Source: UBA9926 sp038131595 (GTDB lineage Bacteria > Pseudomonadota > Gammaproteobacteria > Pseudomonadales > Azotimanducaceae). From it: 64,000 bases of DNA. The stretch lies in assembly GCA_038131595.1 (NCBI GenBank), contig JAYPPR010000008.1, forward strand, positions 1 through 64,000. The letters are read 5' to 3'. Both the position numbers and the translations under genes were made by a program. The notes beneath the pieces were generated by a model. The model did no database searches and was not told the DNA's origin. It saw only the letters and a list, made by a program, of their open reading frames with translations. This document shows, in pieces, positions 20,996 to 31,296 of this stretch; the first letter of the stretch is position 1, and each line of letters starts with the position of its first letter.

Positions 20996-21800
20996 ATGCC
21001 AGAAGCAGTGATTAACGGCGCAAAACTGTGGTTTGACGTGAGCGGAACGGGCGAACCGATTCTCCTCCATCATGGCTATACGGCCTCGAGGGTGAACTGG
21101 GCTCCAGTGGCAGAGATTCTGAAGCAGCACTACCAAGTCATCATGATGGAATGCAGGGGAACGGGTGCAAGTGAACACACGGCCCAAGGCTACACGCTTA
21201 AACAATACGCGCTTAGACGTCATCGGCCTGATGGATCATCTTTCGATTGATCGACTCACCTATGCCGGCCACTCCATGGGCGGCGGCATTGGCTTTGTTC
21301 TAGCAACCGAGCACGCTGATCGATTGAACCGGCTCGTGCTCATGGCTCCCATACCAAGTGGCGGAACTGGGCCGGTCGACGAGAAGAGATTAGCTGAGCG
21401 GGTCGACGCATTGAGGCGCCAAGATGAATCGTTTTTTATGGATGGTTATCGAGCCGGTATTCAAATGCCAGAACTCGACACCGAGGCCTGGTTCGCGGAC
21501 CGTACCCGTCACTTGCTGAGCTTATCGGAAGGTCATCTCACCGGGGGCGCCGAGACAATGTCCGCCCTTCGTGTCTCAGATCAACTCGGGTCGATCACGC
21601 TGCCAACCCTAATGATCGCCGGCTCTGCTGACGGATTACTGCCCTACAACATCGCTGACTACCGAGCGCTGCCCAATGCCGATCTCTGCGTGATCAGTCG
21701 CGCAGGGCATGAGACGGCGGTTCATGCCCCAGAGGAAGTTGCGGGCGCGATTCATCGCTTTATGCAATTTGGTCCGGCGCCAAAGCCTCGATTTCCGTAA
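20996..21800 (+). CDS. Alpha/beta hydrolase (one frameshift)
   Basis: A cytoplasmic alpha/beta hydrolase of about 267 residues. The oxyanion HHGYTASRVNW segment lies in the first frame, the nucleophile elbow GHSMGG (Ser near 21276) in the second, and the late GSADGLLP and AGHETAVHAPEE segments provide the acid and the catalytic His. The frame shifts near 21212: YAL joins DVIGLMDHLS if one A is removed from CTTAGAC. It resembles esterases, 3-oxoadipate enol-lactone hydrolase-like proteins and haloperoxidase-like hydrolases. The substrate is unknown. Confidence 0.78.
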
Positions 21801-21922
21801 CCCCTCTCTTTTGCGCGGGAAGCTTAAACGCCAGTAGGCCATTCCGCCCAGCTGACGGCGCGCTAGCGATACCTGTTTCGTAGCGGTCCGCGAGATAAGC
21901 GACGACCCTGACGCTGGTGCTG

Positions 21923-22795
21923 CTAGTCGTTCGCCATCGGGATAATGGTGTCCCCAAACTGTTGCAGCCGGTCTAATCCATCCTCACCGGCGAAGAAAAA
22001 CGCAGGTACCATGATGCGATCAACACCCAGCGCTTTGAGCTCGGCAATGCCCGCTGCCGGATCAGCCATCTGTGCGCCAAACATAATGTTGATCTTGATC
22101 TCCGCAGGGTCTCGGCCGATCTTTTCGGCTTCTGCATGGAGGCGCCCGATTAATTCAGCCAACTTTTTAGGATCGCCCTCGCCAGGGAAGTAGCCGTCAG
22201 CATGGCGAGCCGCTCGGCGAAGCGCAGCGTCCGTGTCACCGCCGACAATCACGGGAATCGATCCATTGACGGGCCTCGGGCTACAGGTGACTTTGTCAAA
22301 GTCGACGTACTTACCATGAAATTCCACGTGCGGCTCGCGCCATAGAGCGCGCATGGCAGCGACGTACTCGTCATTTCTTGCGCCGCGAGCCTCCCAAGGA
22401 ACCCCTAGCGCATCAAACTCTTCTTTCAGCCACCCTACTCCGAGCCCAAGCTCCACTCGACCATCAGAAATTCGGTCAAGCGTTGCTAGCTCTTTAGCCA
22501 GGACCAGCGGGTTGCGCTGCGGGACAATCAGAATGCAGGTGCCCAGCCGCAATGTGCTGGACGCGGCAGCGGCAAAAGCCAGCCAAATCAGTGGGTCGGG
22601 AATAGCGGTATCAGCGGTCGCAGGGATCTTACCGTCATCCGTGTAGGGGTACTTTGAAATAATCGTGTCCGGCAGGATGACATGCTCGCCGCACCAGACC
22701 GACTCGAACCCCGCAGTTTCTGCGGTTTTAATGAGCTCGAGCGAGTTCTCTCGCTCCCACGCGATGCTTGCTGCAAATGCCAATCCTACTTTCAT
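21923..22795 (-). CDS. LLM-class flavin/F420-dependent oxidoreductase
   Basis: A 290-residue luciferase-like TIM-barrel protein. The start MKVGLAF, the SVWCGEHV strand with the conserved His, LRLGTCILIVPQRNP and the phosphate-binding GRVELGLGVGWLKEEFDALG match the TIGR03619-type LLM-class oxidoreductases common in acyl-CoA-rich genomes. The cofactor could be FMN or F420; the sequence alone does not decide. The gene is convergent with the alpha/beta hydrolase and no close partner is evident. Confidence 0.85.
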   Translation of the reverse strand: MKVGLAFAASIAWERENSLELIKTAETAGFESVWCGEHVILPDTIISKYPYTDDGKIPATADTAIPDPLIWLAFAAAASSTLRLGTCILIVPQRNPLVLAKELATLDRISDGRVELGLGVGWLKEEFDALGVPWEARGARNDEYVAAMRALWREPHVEFHGKYVDFDKVTCSPRPVNGSIPVIVGGDTDAALRRAARHADGYFPGEGDPKKLAELIGRLHAEAEKIGRDPAEIKINIMFGAQMADPAAGIAELKALGVDRIMVPAFFFAGEDGLDRLQQFGDTIIPMAND

Positions 22796-22869
22796 ACTGC
22801 CCCTTCCCTTGATGTGTTCGATTAAGAGGGACCATGTTAACTACGACTCAACAAATTGAAAGCACAAAA

Positions 22870-22889
22870 AAGCCGGCGTTAGCCGGCTT
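22870..22889 (-). terminator. Intrinsic terminator after the DUF3501 gene
   Basis: On the minus strand an 8-bp stem (AAGCCGGC with GCCGGCTT) and a 4-nt loop are followed directly by a run of T, a classic Rho-independent terminator about 45 nt past the DUF3501 stop codon. Confidence 0.85.
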
Positions 22890-22934
22890 CTCTTGGTTGA
22901 TACTGGAGCCCCCGCTGACGCGTGGGGCCGTTTA

Positions 22935-23516
22935 TCAATCGCTTAGATCTCCCATGAGCGATGCTCGCGTACCGTCATCAACCGTGACCGCGTTAGCAGG
23001 GTACGCCAGATGCTCGATTCCAAACCGAATCGGTGCGCCAGCCTTTAGTGCGACCCGATCATGTTCGGTCAGCTGATACCGCATAAAGTGCACGGCCGCC
23101 GTCTTATCATCTTTACTTCGATCAAGATCCTCATCGGCAATTGGCCAGATCTTCTCGCCTTCGCCAACCTGCGCCCAGATCTTGTCCTCAATGCCCAAGA
23201 GCTCAGACAACCGCTGCTTACGCTCTGCGACGTCGGGGTACTGGATGAGCATGGTGCACTTCCAGTTGTCGCCATCAGGGATCAGCGGGTTATAAGCATC
23301 AAGCTCTTCTTGAATGCCCGCGGCCTCAAAGATTTTTTCGATGCGCAGCATCTCTTGAATCTGGTACTTAATCGTCAGCTGATCCTCGAAGATCAGCAAA
23401 ATGTGATCACCGATCCGAACCCGTCGATTTTGCTTGTGAGCCAAGACTTCTTCTCTGAACCCTGCTCTTGCCTCTGAATATTGTTCAAGCGACCACAAAT
23501 CTGCTCGCTGCAACAT
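22935..23516 (-). CDS. DUF3501 family protein
   Basis: A 193-residue soluble protein of the DUF3501 family, recognisable from the RRVRIGDHILLIFEDQLTI segment and the FEAAGIQEELDAYNPLIPDG segment, and ending in a beta-rich LTEHDRVALKAGAPIRFG domain. Members typically sit beside rubrerythrin and an Fe-S (heterodisulfide-reductase-like) protein, suggesting a role in oxidative-stress redox chemistry; no direct activity is known. Here it follows the rubrerythrin gene on the same strand, while the Fe-S partner is missing from this spot. An AGGAGG ribosome-binding site precedes the ATG. Confidence 0.85.
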   Translation of the reverse strand: MLQRADLWSLEQYSEARAGFREEVLAHKQNRRVRIGDHILLIFEDQLTIKYQIQEMLRIEKIFEAAGIQEELDAYNPLIPDGDNWKCTMLIQYPDVAERKQRLSELLGIEDKIWAQVGEGEKIWPIADEDLDRSKDDKTAAVHFMRYQLTEHDRVALKAGAPIRFGIEHLAYPANAVTVDDGTRASLMGDLSD

Positions 23517-23537
23517 AAATGTTTCCTCCTAAACCAA

Positions 23538-23559
23538 AGCGCGCCCCGTAGGGCGCGCT
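23538..23559 (-). terminator. Hairpin between rubrerythrin and DUF3501 genes
   Basis: A perfect 9-bp GC-rich stem (AGCGCGCCC with GGGCGCGCT) and a CGTA loop lie just after the rubrerythrin stop. The T-run after it on the minus strand is short and interrupted, so it may act as an attenuator or a 3'-end stabiliser that lowers DUF3501 expression relative to rubrerythrin. Confidence 0.55.
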
Positions 23560-23578
23560 CATCACACCGTACGATCCA

Positions 23579-23998
23579 TTAAGCGTCGAGGTTGTCGAGC
23601 GCCTTCTGGAAACGGTTCGCGTGGCTGCGCTCAGCTTTCGCTAGCGTTTCAAACCAGTCCGCGATTTCATCGAAGCCTTCGTCGCGTGCAGTCGAAGCCA
23701 TTCCTGGGTACATGTCGGTGTACTCGTGGGTTTCGCCAGCTACTGACGCCTTCAGGTTGTCTTCAGTGCTACCAATTGGCAAACCAGTGGCTGGATCGCC
23801 AGTTTCCTCGAGGTATTCGAGGTGACCGTGTGCGTGTCCAGTTTCACCTTCGGCCGTTGAGCGGAATACCGCTGCTACGTCGTTGTAGCCTTCAACGTCG
23901 GCCTTTGATGCAAAGTACAAGTAACGACGATTTGCTTGGGACTCCCCTGCAAACGCGTCCTTCAAATTTTGTTCTGTTTTAGAGCCTTTCAGCGCCAT
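23579..23998 (-). CDS. Rubrerythrin (diiron domain only)
   Basis: A 139-residue ferritin-like diiron protein, a peroxide/oxygen-detoxifying peroxidase. The iron ligands lie in the FAGESQANRRYLYFA helix and the EGETGHAHGH helix, repeated in SVAGETHEYTDMYP and AKAERSHANRF. It is shorter than classical rubrerythrin because the C-terminal rubredoxin domain is absent, so electrons must come from a separate donor. An AGGAGAA ribosome-binding site precedes the ATG. It is followed by DUF3501, the usual partner family. Confidence 0.93.
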   Translation of the reverse strand: MALKGSKTEQNLKDAFAGESQANRRYLYFASKADVEGYNDVAAVFRSTAEGETGHAHGHLEYLEETGDPATGLPIGSTEDNLKASVAGETHEYTDMYPGMASTARDEGFDEIADWFETLAKAERSHANRFQKALDNLDA

Positions 23999-24230
23999 GA
24001 TGTTCTCCTTGTTTCGAGTTGCTAATGTACGGCCGAGATCAATGATTGGTCCAATAAATCTTTTCGTTTATGACGATCGATTAATCCAATAACAGCCTCA
24101 ACCCTCCCCCTTTGGACTTTTGAGTCTAGCACGCTGGCCAGACTTGAAAAGCCGCGCGTTGATTCGAACGGCACGGGCGTTGCGGCAAGGTATACAGCCG
24201 CTTCCGCCAGGCTCGTGCGCCCTGATAGGG

Positions 24231-25079
24231 CTAGCCGGCAGCCCGGAATTCCGCTTTTTTGTTTTGGAAAATCTGATCCATCGCAAGCCACATGACGCCC
24301 GCTTGACCATTACCGACCGTCTGACCATTGACCGCGCCGACTGGGCTCACTTCTAGCCCAGTCGAGGTCAACCACACTTCGTCAGCTTCGAGCACATCCG
24401 CTTCAACCAGTTCACACTCGCTAAGGGGCATCCCTGCCTCCTCGGCAAGGCGAATGACGAGGTCTCGGGTAATCCCGTGAAGGAGATGGTTACTCTTTGG
24501 CGGAGTCTTAATCACTCCTTCTGAAACGATGAAGACGTTCGACGCGGTTCCTTCGGTCACGATGCCATCGCGCACGAGCACCGCATCGTCATAACCCTCT
24601 GCGAGCGCCTCATTTTTCAAGAGGCCGTTCGCTATCAGGGAAGTCACTTTGATGTCCGCCCGATGCCACCTGAAATCGGTTTTGGTCACAACATTAAGTG
24701 GTTTAGGCGTGGTCGTTCTGAGTACTGCTGGCGTCACCGTGATCAGCACCGTCGGCGCCACATCAGGGTAAACGTGTGAGCGCTCGCTCGCGACACCCCT
24801 CGTCACTTGAAGATACACCAGCGATTCGACCTCTTCCGACTTAGCGACCGCTTCTTGAATCAGTGCTGCCCAAGTCTCGTCGTTATAGGGCGTTTCCAGC
24901 CGGATTTCTTCGAGGGAGCGAAGTAATCGCTCAACATGCTCGCGGAGGGTAAACACACGCCCGCCGTAAACCGGCATCACCTCATACACGCCGTCTCCGA
25001 ACATGAACCCGCGGTCGAATACCGAGACTTTTGCTTCCTCGGGTTGCATCCAGTCGCCGTTTAAAAACGCAATGGCCAT
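24231..25079 (-). CDS. dat: D-amino-acid aminotransferase-like class IV PLP enzyme
   Basis: A 282-residue fold-type IV aminotransferase. The start (FLNGDWMQPEEAKVSVFDRG) and the FGDGVYEVMPVYGG segment match D-alanine aminotransferase more than branched-chain or 4-amino-4-deoxychorismate lyase forms. The PLP lysine is in the DIKVTSL region, the glycine loop is TEGTASNVFIV, and a late LTSTGLEVSPV motif is present. It would interconvert D-alanine/D-glutamate-type amino acids and keto acids for peptidoglycan or D-amino-acid catabolism. Substrate assignment within class IV is tentative. Confidence 0.83.
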   Translation of the reverse strand: MAIAFLNGDWMQPEEAKVSVFDRGFMFGDGVYEVMPVYGGRVFTLREHVERLLRSLEEIRLETPYNDETWAALIQEAVAKSEEVESLVYLQVTRGVASERSHVYPDVAPTVLITVTPAVLRTTTPKPLNVVTKTDFRWHRADIKVTSLIANGLLKNEALAEGYDDAVLVRDGIVTEGTASNVFIVSEGVIKTPPKSNHLLHGITRDLVIRLAEEAGMPLSECELVEADVLEADEVWLTSTGLEVSPVGAVNGQTVGNGQAGVMWLAMDQIFQNKKAEFRAAG

Positions 25080-25163
25080 CCTCTACCTCTAACCCTCTTT
25101 AACTTCCCTTGATTGTCACTCGTTCTATACGGCGGCCGTGTTTAACCAGCTCTGCTTCCGGCT

Positions 25164-25985
25164 CTACCGGCCGTTAAAGACCGGCTCTCGCTTGTCAACG
25201 AATGCTTTTGCGGCTTCTCTGTGATCTTCAGTCTGACCGCAATGCACGTGGTGGGTTGCTTCAAGATCAAGGCAATCATCGACCTCGCCCGCCATAGCGC
25301 GGTTCAGATTCTCCTTCATGTATCGGTAGGCAACCGTTGGGCCGGAGGCCAGCCTTCTTGCGATTTCCATCGTCTTGTCCATCAATGCTTCAGGCTCTAC
25401 GACCCAGTTGGCGAGACCTAGCTGCAACGCTTCATCAGCACTGACTCGATCTGACAGGTAATACAGCTCGCGCGCTTTCGCGGAGCCGACCAATTGAGTC
25501 ATGAAGTAAGTACCGCCGTAATCACCCGAGAATCCAACTCTCGCAAACGCAGTCGTCAAGATCGCGCTTGACGCCATGACACGCATGTCGCACGCCAGCG
25601 CGAGTGAGAGACCGGCGCCGGCTGCGGCACCCGGCAAGGCAGCGATCGTAGGCTTTGGCATCTTAAAAAGCTTTCCGGACGTCGCACGCTGCATGACCCG
25701 TTGGCGATGAATCGCGCCATCGATCGTATTGTCTCCCACCGTGCCGTCACCTGACGCCGCCATGCCTTTCACATCGCCACCGGCGCAAAAGCCCTTCCCT
25801 GCGCCCGTCAGCACAATAACCTTAACGGCCGGGTTGAGTTCGAAATCTGCAAGCGTTGCTGCGAGCGCCGTATTCATCGCGCCCGACATGGCATTTCTTG
25901 CCTCGGGCCGATTCAGCGTGATCAACCCAACCCCCTCATTGATCTCTGCCAATAAGTCTTCTGTTCCTGTATTTACCTGCGTCAT
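25164..25985 (-). CDS. Enoyl-CoA hydratase/isomerase family protein
   Basis: A 273-residue crotonase-fold enzyme. The oxyanion-hole segments are RPEARNAM and GAGKGFCAGGDVKGM, and the second is PKPTIAALPGAAAGAGLSLALACD. At the position of the first catalytic Glu (Glu144 of rat ECH) the sequence has a loop without an obvious acid, while RVGFSGDYGGTYFMTQLVG supplies an Asp, a pattern more like isomerases or 2-(1,2-epoxy-dihydrophenyl)acetyl-CoA isomerase than classical hydratase. It is divergent from the biotin carboxylase gene at 26149. Confidence 0.87.
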   Translation of the reverse strand: MTQVNTGTEDLLAEINEGVGLITLNRPEARNAMSGAMNTALAATLADFELNPAVKVIVLTGAGKGFCAGGDVKGMAASGDGTVGDNTIDGAIHRQRVMQRATSGKLFKMPKPTIAALPGAAAGAGLSLALACDMRVMASSAILTTAFARVGFSGDYGGTYFMTQLVGSAKARELYYLSDRVSADEALQLGLANWVVEPEALMDKTMEIARRLASGPTVAYRYMKENLNRAMAGEVDDCLDLEATHHVHCGQTEDHREAAKAFVDKREPVFNGR

Positions 25986-26148
25986 GGTTCACTTCCTCGA
26001 CTTCGCGATTTGTATCGAGTCTATCACCATCTTTTAACCAGGGAACGGGCAATGAAAATGTCTCGATCGCACTGACAGCGGCCGCGTTTTACGTTAGCTT
26101 CAAGGCTAAACCACACTGTTCTATGCATTTAGCAAGGGTCGAATCCGC

Positions 26149-29100
26149 ATGAAGAAAACGCTCCTCATCGCTAACCGCGGCGAAATCGCTGTTCGCCTGG
26201 CAGCAACCGCTCGAGACCAGGGGTATGCTGTTGTCACCGTGTACCCAGAGGATGACGCAACCTGCGCCCACGTTCGTGAAGGTGACGCATCGGTCCTCCT
26301 ACCTGGCATTGGCGCCGCCGCGTATCTCGACGCCGAGGCGGTCATTCAGGCAGCAGTTGACGCTGGAGCAACAGCGCTTCACCCAGGGCTACGGCTTCCT
26401 CAGTGAGCAAAGCCATTTCGCCGAAGCTTGCGAAGCGGCAGGCATCGCATTTGTTGGCCCAACGCCAGCCCAGCTCGCGGTGTTCGGCAACAAAGCAGGC
26501 GCCAAGGAAATCGCGAAGGCCTGCAATGTGCCTCTCGTTCCAGGCACCGAGGGCGCAACGGACCTTGACGCCGCACTCGCTTTCCAGGCGCAGCACCCTG
26601 ACCTCAATCTCATGGTGAAAGCCGTGCACGGCGGCGGTGGCCGAGGCATGCGCATTGTTGAGGCGGGGCAGGACCTCGCCAAGACCTTCGAGCGCTGTGC
26701 ATCCGAAGCGCAAATGGCCTTTGGCAGCGATGCACTTTATGTCGAGGCGCTGCTCGACCGGGTCCGTCATGTCGAGGTTCAAATCTTGGGGGACGGGCAA
26801 GGCTCAGTGACGCACCTATGGGAGCGTGAATGCTCCGTTCAACGCCAGAATCAAAAACTTCTAGAAGTAGCGCCCTGCCCTAATCTTTTGCCTGCTACGC
26901 GGGACAAGCTGCTCACCGCGGCAAAAGAGATGGCCGCAAGCGAGCAATATAGAGGGCTCGGCACCTTTGAATTCCTGGTTTCGATCGATTCTCCCGAAAC
27001 GTTTTATTTCATCGAGGCCAACGCGCGGCTGCAGGTTGAACACACGGTCACCGAAGCAATCACCGGTCTCGACTTAGTCGCGTTGCAATTACGCATCGCT
27101 GAAGGCGCCAGCCTGGCCGATTTAAACCTTACCGAGGCGCCCGAGCCTGAGGGGTTTGCCATTCAGGCTCGAATCAATATGGAGGTGCTATCTCCAAAAG
27201 GATTCTTTAAGCCCTCGGGTGGAACCATCGAACGTTACAGTCCTCCTCAAGGGCCTGGAATTCGCGTCGACGGTATGGGGTATGCGGGCTACACGACCAG
27301 TACTCGCTATGACTCATTGCTTGCCAAACTGATCGTCCACAGCCGAAGCGCGGATTTCGGGTCGGCGATCCAGAAACTTAAACGCTCCCTTGACCAATTC
27401 GACATTCAAGGGTTTGACACTAACCAATCGTTTTTAAGCTACATCCTAGATGAGCCTCTCTTTGAGGAAGGAGCGCTACACACGCGCTTTGTGGACAGTG
27501 GGCTGAAAGACATCGCCCAGGCACTCGGCGAACGAAAAGCCGCTGAGACGCCCGCACCACCTGCTGATTCCACGGTCGCCGGAGCTCGAATCGACGCGGA
27601 CGATCCTCTTGCTGTCCTTAGCCATAGTCAAAGAAGCACGGCAGCGCAGGTCACGGCGCCTATGGATGACATTCCGCCGGGCACCATCGCCATCCGGGCG
27701 CCGCTTCAGGGCACGGTCATTGAATGGCTTGTGGGAGAGGGTGACGAAGTCTTTCAGGGACAACAGGTCGCCATCATGGACGCCATGAAAATGGAGCACG
27801 TGATTCAGGCGCCTGAGAGCGGCGTTATCCAATCCCTGAATGCAGAACTCAACACCGCGATATTTGAGCATCACCCGCTGATCATCCTGACACCCGGCGA
27901 GGTGTCCGTGTCAGCAGGCGCTGACACTGAGATTCAGGATCTCGATTACATCCGACCTGACCTTGCCGAAGCGTTTGAGAGACACAGTTTTGGTCTCGAT
28001 GAAAATCGGCCCGAGGCGGTAGCAAAGCGGCGCAAAACCAATCACCGAACAGCCCGTGAGAACTTGGATGATCTCTGTGATGAAGGCACGTTCGTCGAAT
28101 ATGGCAGCCTCACGATTGCAGCGCAGCGGCGACGACGCTCGGTGGATGATCTGATGCGCAACACTGCAGGTGACGGCATGGTCACAGGGATTGGCAGCGT
28201 CAATGGCGATTTATTTCCTGATCGAGACACCCAATGCGTTGTCATGAGCTACGACTACATGGTGCTGGCAGGCACGCAAGGCTTACAGAATCACCGTAAA
28301 AAAGATCGCATGTTTGAGATCGCCGAAAAGCTGAAGCTGCCAATCCTCTTAATTGCTGAAGGCGGCGGCGGGCGACCCGGCGACACCGACGGCGCAGGCA
28401 TTGCCGGACTTGATTGTCTCGCCTTTCAACTCTACGCCGAGATGAGTGGCCTCGTGCCGCGCATCGGCATCACGACCGGTCGCTGTTTTGCAGGTAACGC
28501 GGTGCTGCTGGGTTGCAGTGACATCGTCATCGCCACCAAAGACAGCAACATTGGTATTGGCGGGCCAGCCATGATCGAGGGCGGCGGCCTTGGCATCTTC
28601 ACCCCGGACGAGGTGGGACCCATGTCCGTACAGGTTCCGAACGGTGTCGTCGATATTGCGGTGGAGGATGAGGCTGAAGCCATGCAGATGGCCAAAAAGC
28701 TGCTTTCCTACTTCCAAGGTCCCCTGCCTGACTGGGAATGTGATGACCAGCGCAAGCTCCGATTTTCGGTGCCGGAAAACCGGCTTCGCGTCTATGACGT
28801 CCGCGAGATCATTAACACCATTGCAGATAAAGACTCTGTGCTTGAGCTTCGCCCCCACTTTGGCGTTGGCATGATTACCGCGTTCATCCGAGTCGAAGGT
28901 CAGCCCATGGGCTTGATCGCCAACGATCCGACCCATCTCTCTGGCGCCATTGATAGCGATGGCGCCGATAAGGCCGCACGCTTCATGCAACTGTGCGATG
29001 CGTTTGATTTACCCATTGTGTCGCTGGTGGATTGCCCGGGCATCATGGTTGGCCCGGAAATTGAGAAAACCGCACTGGTGCGGCATGCCAGTCGGGTCTT

Positions 29101-29506
29101 TGTCACTTGTACCAGCCTTACGGTTCCGCTGTTCGCATTCGTGTTGCGCAAGGGCTATGGGCTTGGAGCTCAGGCGATGACGGGGGGCGGTTTTAAGGCA
29201 TCAGCGTTTACGGTGACCTGGCCTACCGGAGAATTTGGCGGCATGGGGCTTGAGGGCGCGGTCAAGCTCGGCTACCGCAAAGAGCTTGAAGCCATTGAAG
29301 ATACAGAGGCGCGCAAGGAAGAGTACGAAAAACGCGTTGCGCAAATGTACGACCGCGGTAAAGCCGTCAACTTTGCAACGGCCTTTGAAATCGACGAGGT
29401 CATCGACCCCAAAGATACCCGCCACTGGATCATGGCCGGCTTCAAATCGACGCCTAAACCCGTGCCTCGCGAAGGGAAGAAACGGCCGTTTATCGATACT
29501 TGGTAA
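26149..29506 (+). CDS. Single-chain acyl-CoA carboxylase (BC-BCCP-CT fusion, one frameshift)
   Basis: A biotin-dependent carboxylase of about 1118 residues with all activities in one chain. Biotin carboxylase is in the first ~450 residues (LLIANRGEIAVRL, ATP-grasp loop HGGGGRGM, ECSVQRQNQKLLE, catalytic EANARLQVEH). The biotin carrier has the modified lysine in DAMKMEH near residue 546, and the carboxyltransferase domain occupies about 600-1118. The frame breaks near 26390: GATALHPG joins YGFLSEQSHFAEA if one G is removed from a G3 run, so a homopolymer indel is likely. This order matches single-chain long-chain acyl-CoA carboxylases; acetyl-, propionyl- or longer acyl-CoA are possible substrates. 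Confidence 0.88.
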
Positions 29507-29574
29507 GTAAACGTCTCGGGCTGAGGTTGACTGGATCCTTCAGTAATCGAAGTCATCACGTGCCAAATAGGCAT

Positions 29575-29604
29575 AAAAAAAGCGCTCGCGTGAGCGCTTT
29601 TTTT
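29575..29604. terminator. Bidirectional intrinsic terminator
   Basis: A 13-bp stem (A7-GCGCTC paired with GAGCGC-T7) and a 4-nt loop lie between the convergent carboxylase and aldehyde dehydrogenase genes. A/T runs on both sides make it a Rho-independent terminator for either strand. Confidence 0.93.
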
Positions 29605-29645
29605 GCATTCAAACGCGCTGACATTGCCCGCGCGTTCTTCGATGC

Positions 29646-31073
29646 TTACGCCGCGGGAATAAAGACCGCCTTGGTTTCAAGGAATTCCTCAAATCCAAGC
29701 TCACCCCACTCTCGGCCGTTACCAGACTGCTTGTAGCCACCAAACGGCGCGTTGAAGTCTGCTCCACTGCCATTCACGTGGACATTGCCGCTGCGAATCT
29801 TGGCAGCCACGGCCAGCGCGTGATCCACATCGCCAGATTGGACATAGCCAGACAAGCCGTAAGGCGTGTCGTTAGCAATCTCGATCGCTTCGTCTTCGTT
29901 TTGATAAGGAAGAATCGAGAGGACCGGCCCGAAGATTTCCTCGCGCGCGATGGTCATGTCGTTATTCACGTTACCGAAGATGGTGGGCTTGACGTAGTAG
30001 CCAGCGTTCAGGCCATCAGGACGCCCTGTGCCGCCGCAGACCAGTTCAGCGCCTTCATCGATGCCCTTTTGGATCAACCCTTGGATCTTGTTCCACTGAA
30101 CTTCGCTGACAACCGGTCCAATGGTGGTTCCCTCACCAAACGGGTCGCCAGGTTTCACGTTTTCGGCAGTGGCTTTAGCAATGGCAAGCGCTTCATCGTG
30201 CTTCGCAGCAGGCACCAACATTCTGGTCGGCGCGTTACAGCTTTGGCCGGAGTTGGTGAACACTTGGCTCACACCGCCGCTAACGGCTGCCGTCAAATCA
30301 GCATCTTCAAGGACAATGTTTGCGGACTTGCCGCCCAATTCCTGAGCCACTCGCTTCACTGAATCAGCGGCTGCTTTCGCGACCAGGACACCGGCTCTGG
30401 TTGAGCCTGTGAAAGACATCATGTGGATATCAGGATGCGATGACATGGCCTCACCGACTTGAGGGCCATCGCCATTGACGAGGTTAAAGACGCCGGCAGG
30501 AACGCCCGCCGCATGCAATACCTCAGCAAGAATGATTCCGTTGACCGGGGCCACTTCGCTTGGCTTCAATACCATGGTGCACCCAGCCGCGAGTGCGGGA
30601 GCGACCTTGCAAGAGATCTGGTTGATGGGCCAGTTCCAGGGCGTGATCAGCCCGCAAACACCGACGGGTTCGCGACGGAGGAGGTACTTTCCTTTCTTCT
30701 CTTCCCACTCGAAGTTTTTCAGAATCTCGAGCGTCGTGGCGAAGTGGGCTTGGCCCGTCGCCGCTTGAGCCGCTTTGGATAGCCAAATCGGCGCACCCAT
30801 TTCTGTTGAAATGGCGGCTGCAATTTCGTCATACCGCTTGGTGTACTCCGCCAATATCGCGCCCAGTAACTCAACGCGTTCCGCTACGGATGTCTGGGAG
30901 AAGCTGTCGAATGCTGCACTTGCCGCAGCCACCGCTTTTTCAACGTCCGCTGCAGTGCCCATGCTAATCGTTGCAAAGGGCTGCTCTGTTGCCGGATTGA
31001 TGACTTCAAGCGTCTGCGGCGTGACTGGGTCAACCCACTCACCGTTAATATAAAATTGATGATATTCCTGCAT
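29646..31073 (-). CDS. NAD(P)-dependent aldehyde dehydrogenase
   Basis: A 475-residue ALDH-superfamily enzyme oxidising an aldehyde to the acid. Asn-147 in PWNWP, the cofactor FTGSTRAG segment (221-228), the general base Glu-245 in QELGGKS and the nucleophile Cys-279 in NSGQSCNAPTR are all present. Length and motifs fit broad-specificity class 1/2-like ALDHs. It is followed after about 220 nt on the same strand by oadGAB, but the spacing argues against one operon. Confidence 0.92.
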   Translation of the reverse strand: MQEYHQFYINGEWVDPVTPQTLEVINPATEQPFATISMGTAADVEKAVAAASAAFDSFSQTSVAERVELLGAILAEYTKRYDEIAAAISTEMGAPIWLSKAAQAATGQAHFATTLEILKNFEWEEKKGKYLLRREPVGVCGLITPWNWPINQISCKVAPALAAGCTMVLKPSEVAPVNGIILAEVLHAAGVPAGVFNLVNGDGPQVGEAMSSHPDIHMMSFTGSTRAGVLVAKAAADSVKRVAQELGGKSANIVLEDADLTAAVSGGVSQVFTNSGQSCNAPTRMLVPAAKHDEALAIAKATAENVKPGDPFGEGTTIGPVVSEVQWNKIQGLIQKGIDEGAELVCGGTGRPDGLNAGYYVKPTIFGNVNNDMTIAREEIFGPVLSILPYQNEDEAIEIANDTPYGLSGYVQSGDVDHALAVAAKIRSGNVHVNGSGADFNAPFGGYKQSGNGREWGELGFEEFLETKAVFIPAA

Positions 31074-31296
31074 GATTTTCCTCTCGTCAGGGTTTGTTGA
31101 TTAGTAAGCGCCTTGTGCGCCGTAGGGTGATTGTTTCAGTTCTTTACTTGTGTCGTTTTAAATATCTTGTTTGCTTGTCTGGTTCGCTTGTCTCTCTTAC
31201 TTCCTTTGTTTCGTCGACTGTTTGCTCGAATCTTTCGCGGTCGTTGTTTTATACCGCTGGCGGTGTGACCCTCAGACTGGAGCTCGACTCGCGATC

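Noticed and set aside
24022..24291. A minus-strand open frame after the D-amino-acid aminotransferase gene
   Set aside because: It overlaps the end of that gene in another frame, has no ribosome-binding site and no recognisable content; the gap to rubrerythrin looks non-coding.
28349..28990. A 213-codon minus-strand open frame
   Set aside because: It lies entirely inside the carboxyltransferase domain of the carboxylase and arises from the GC-biased codon usage of that gene.
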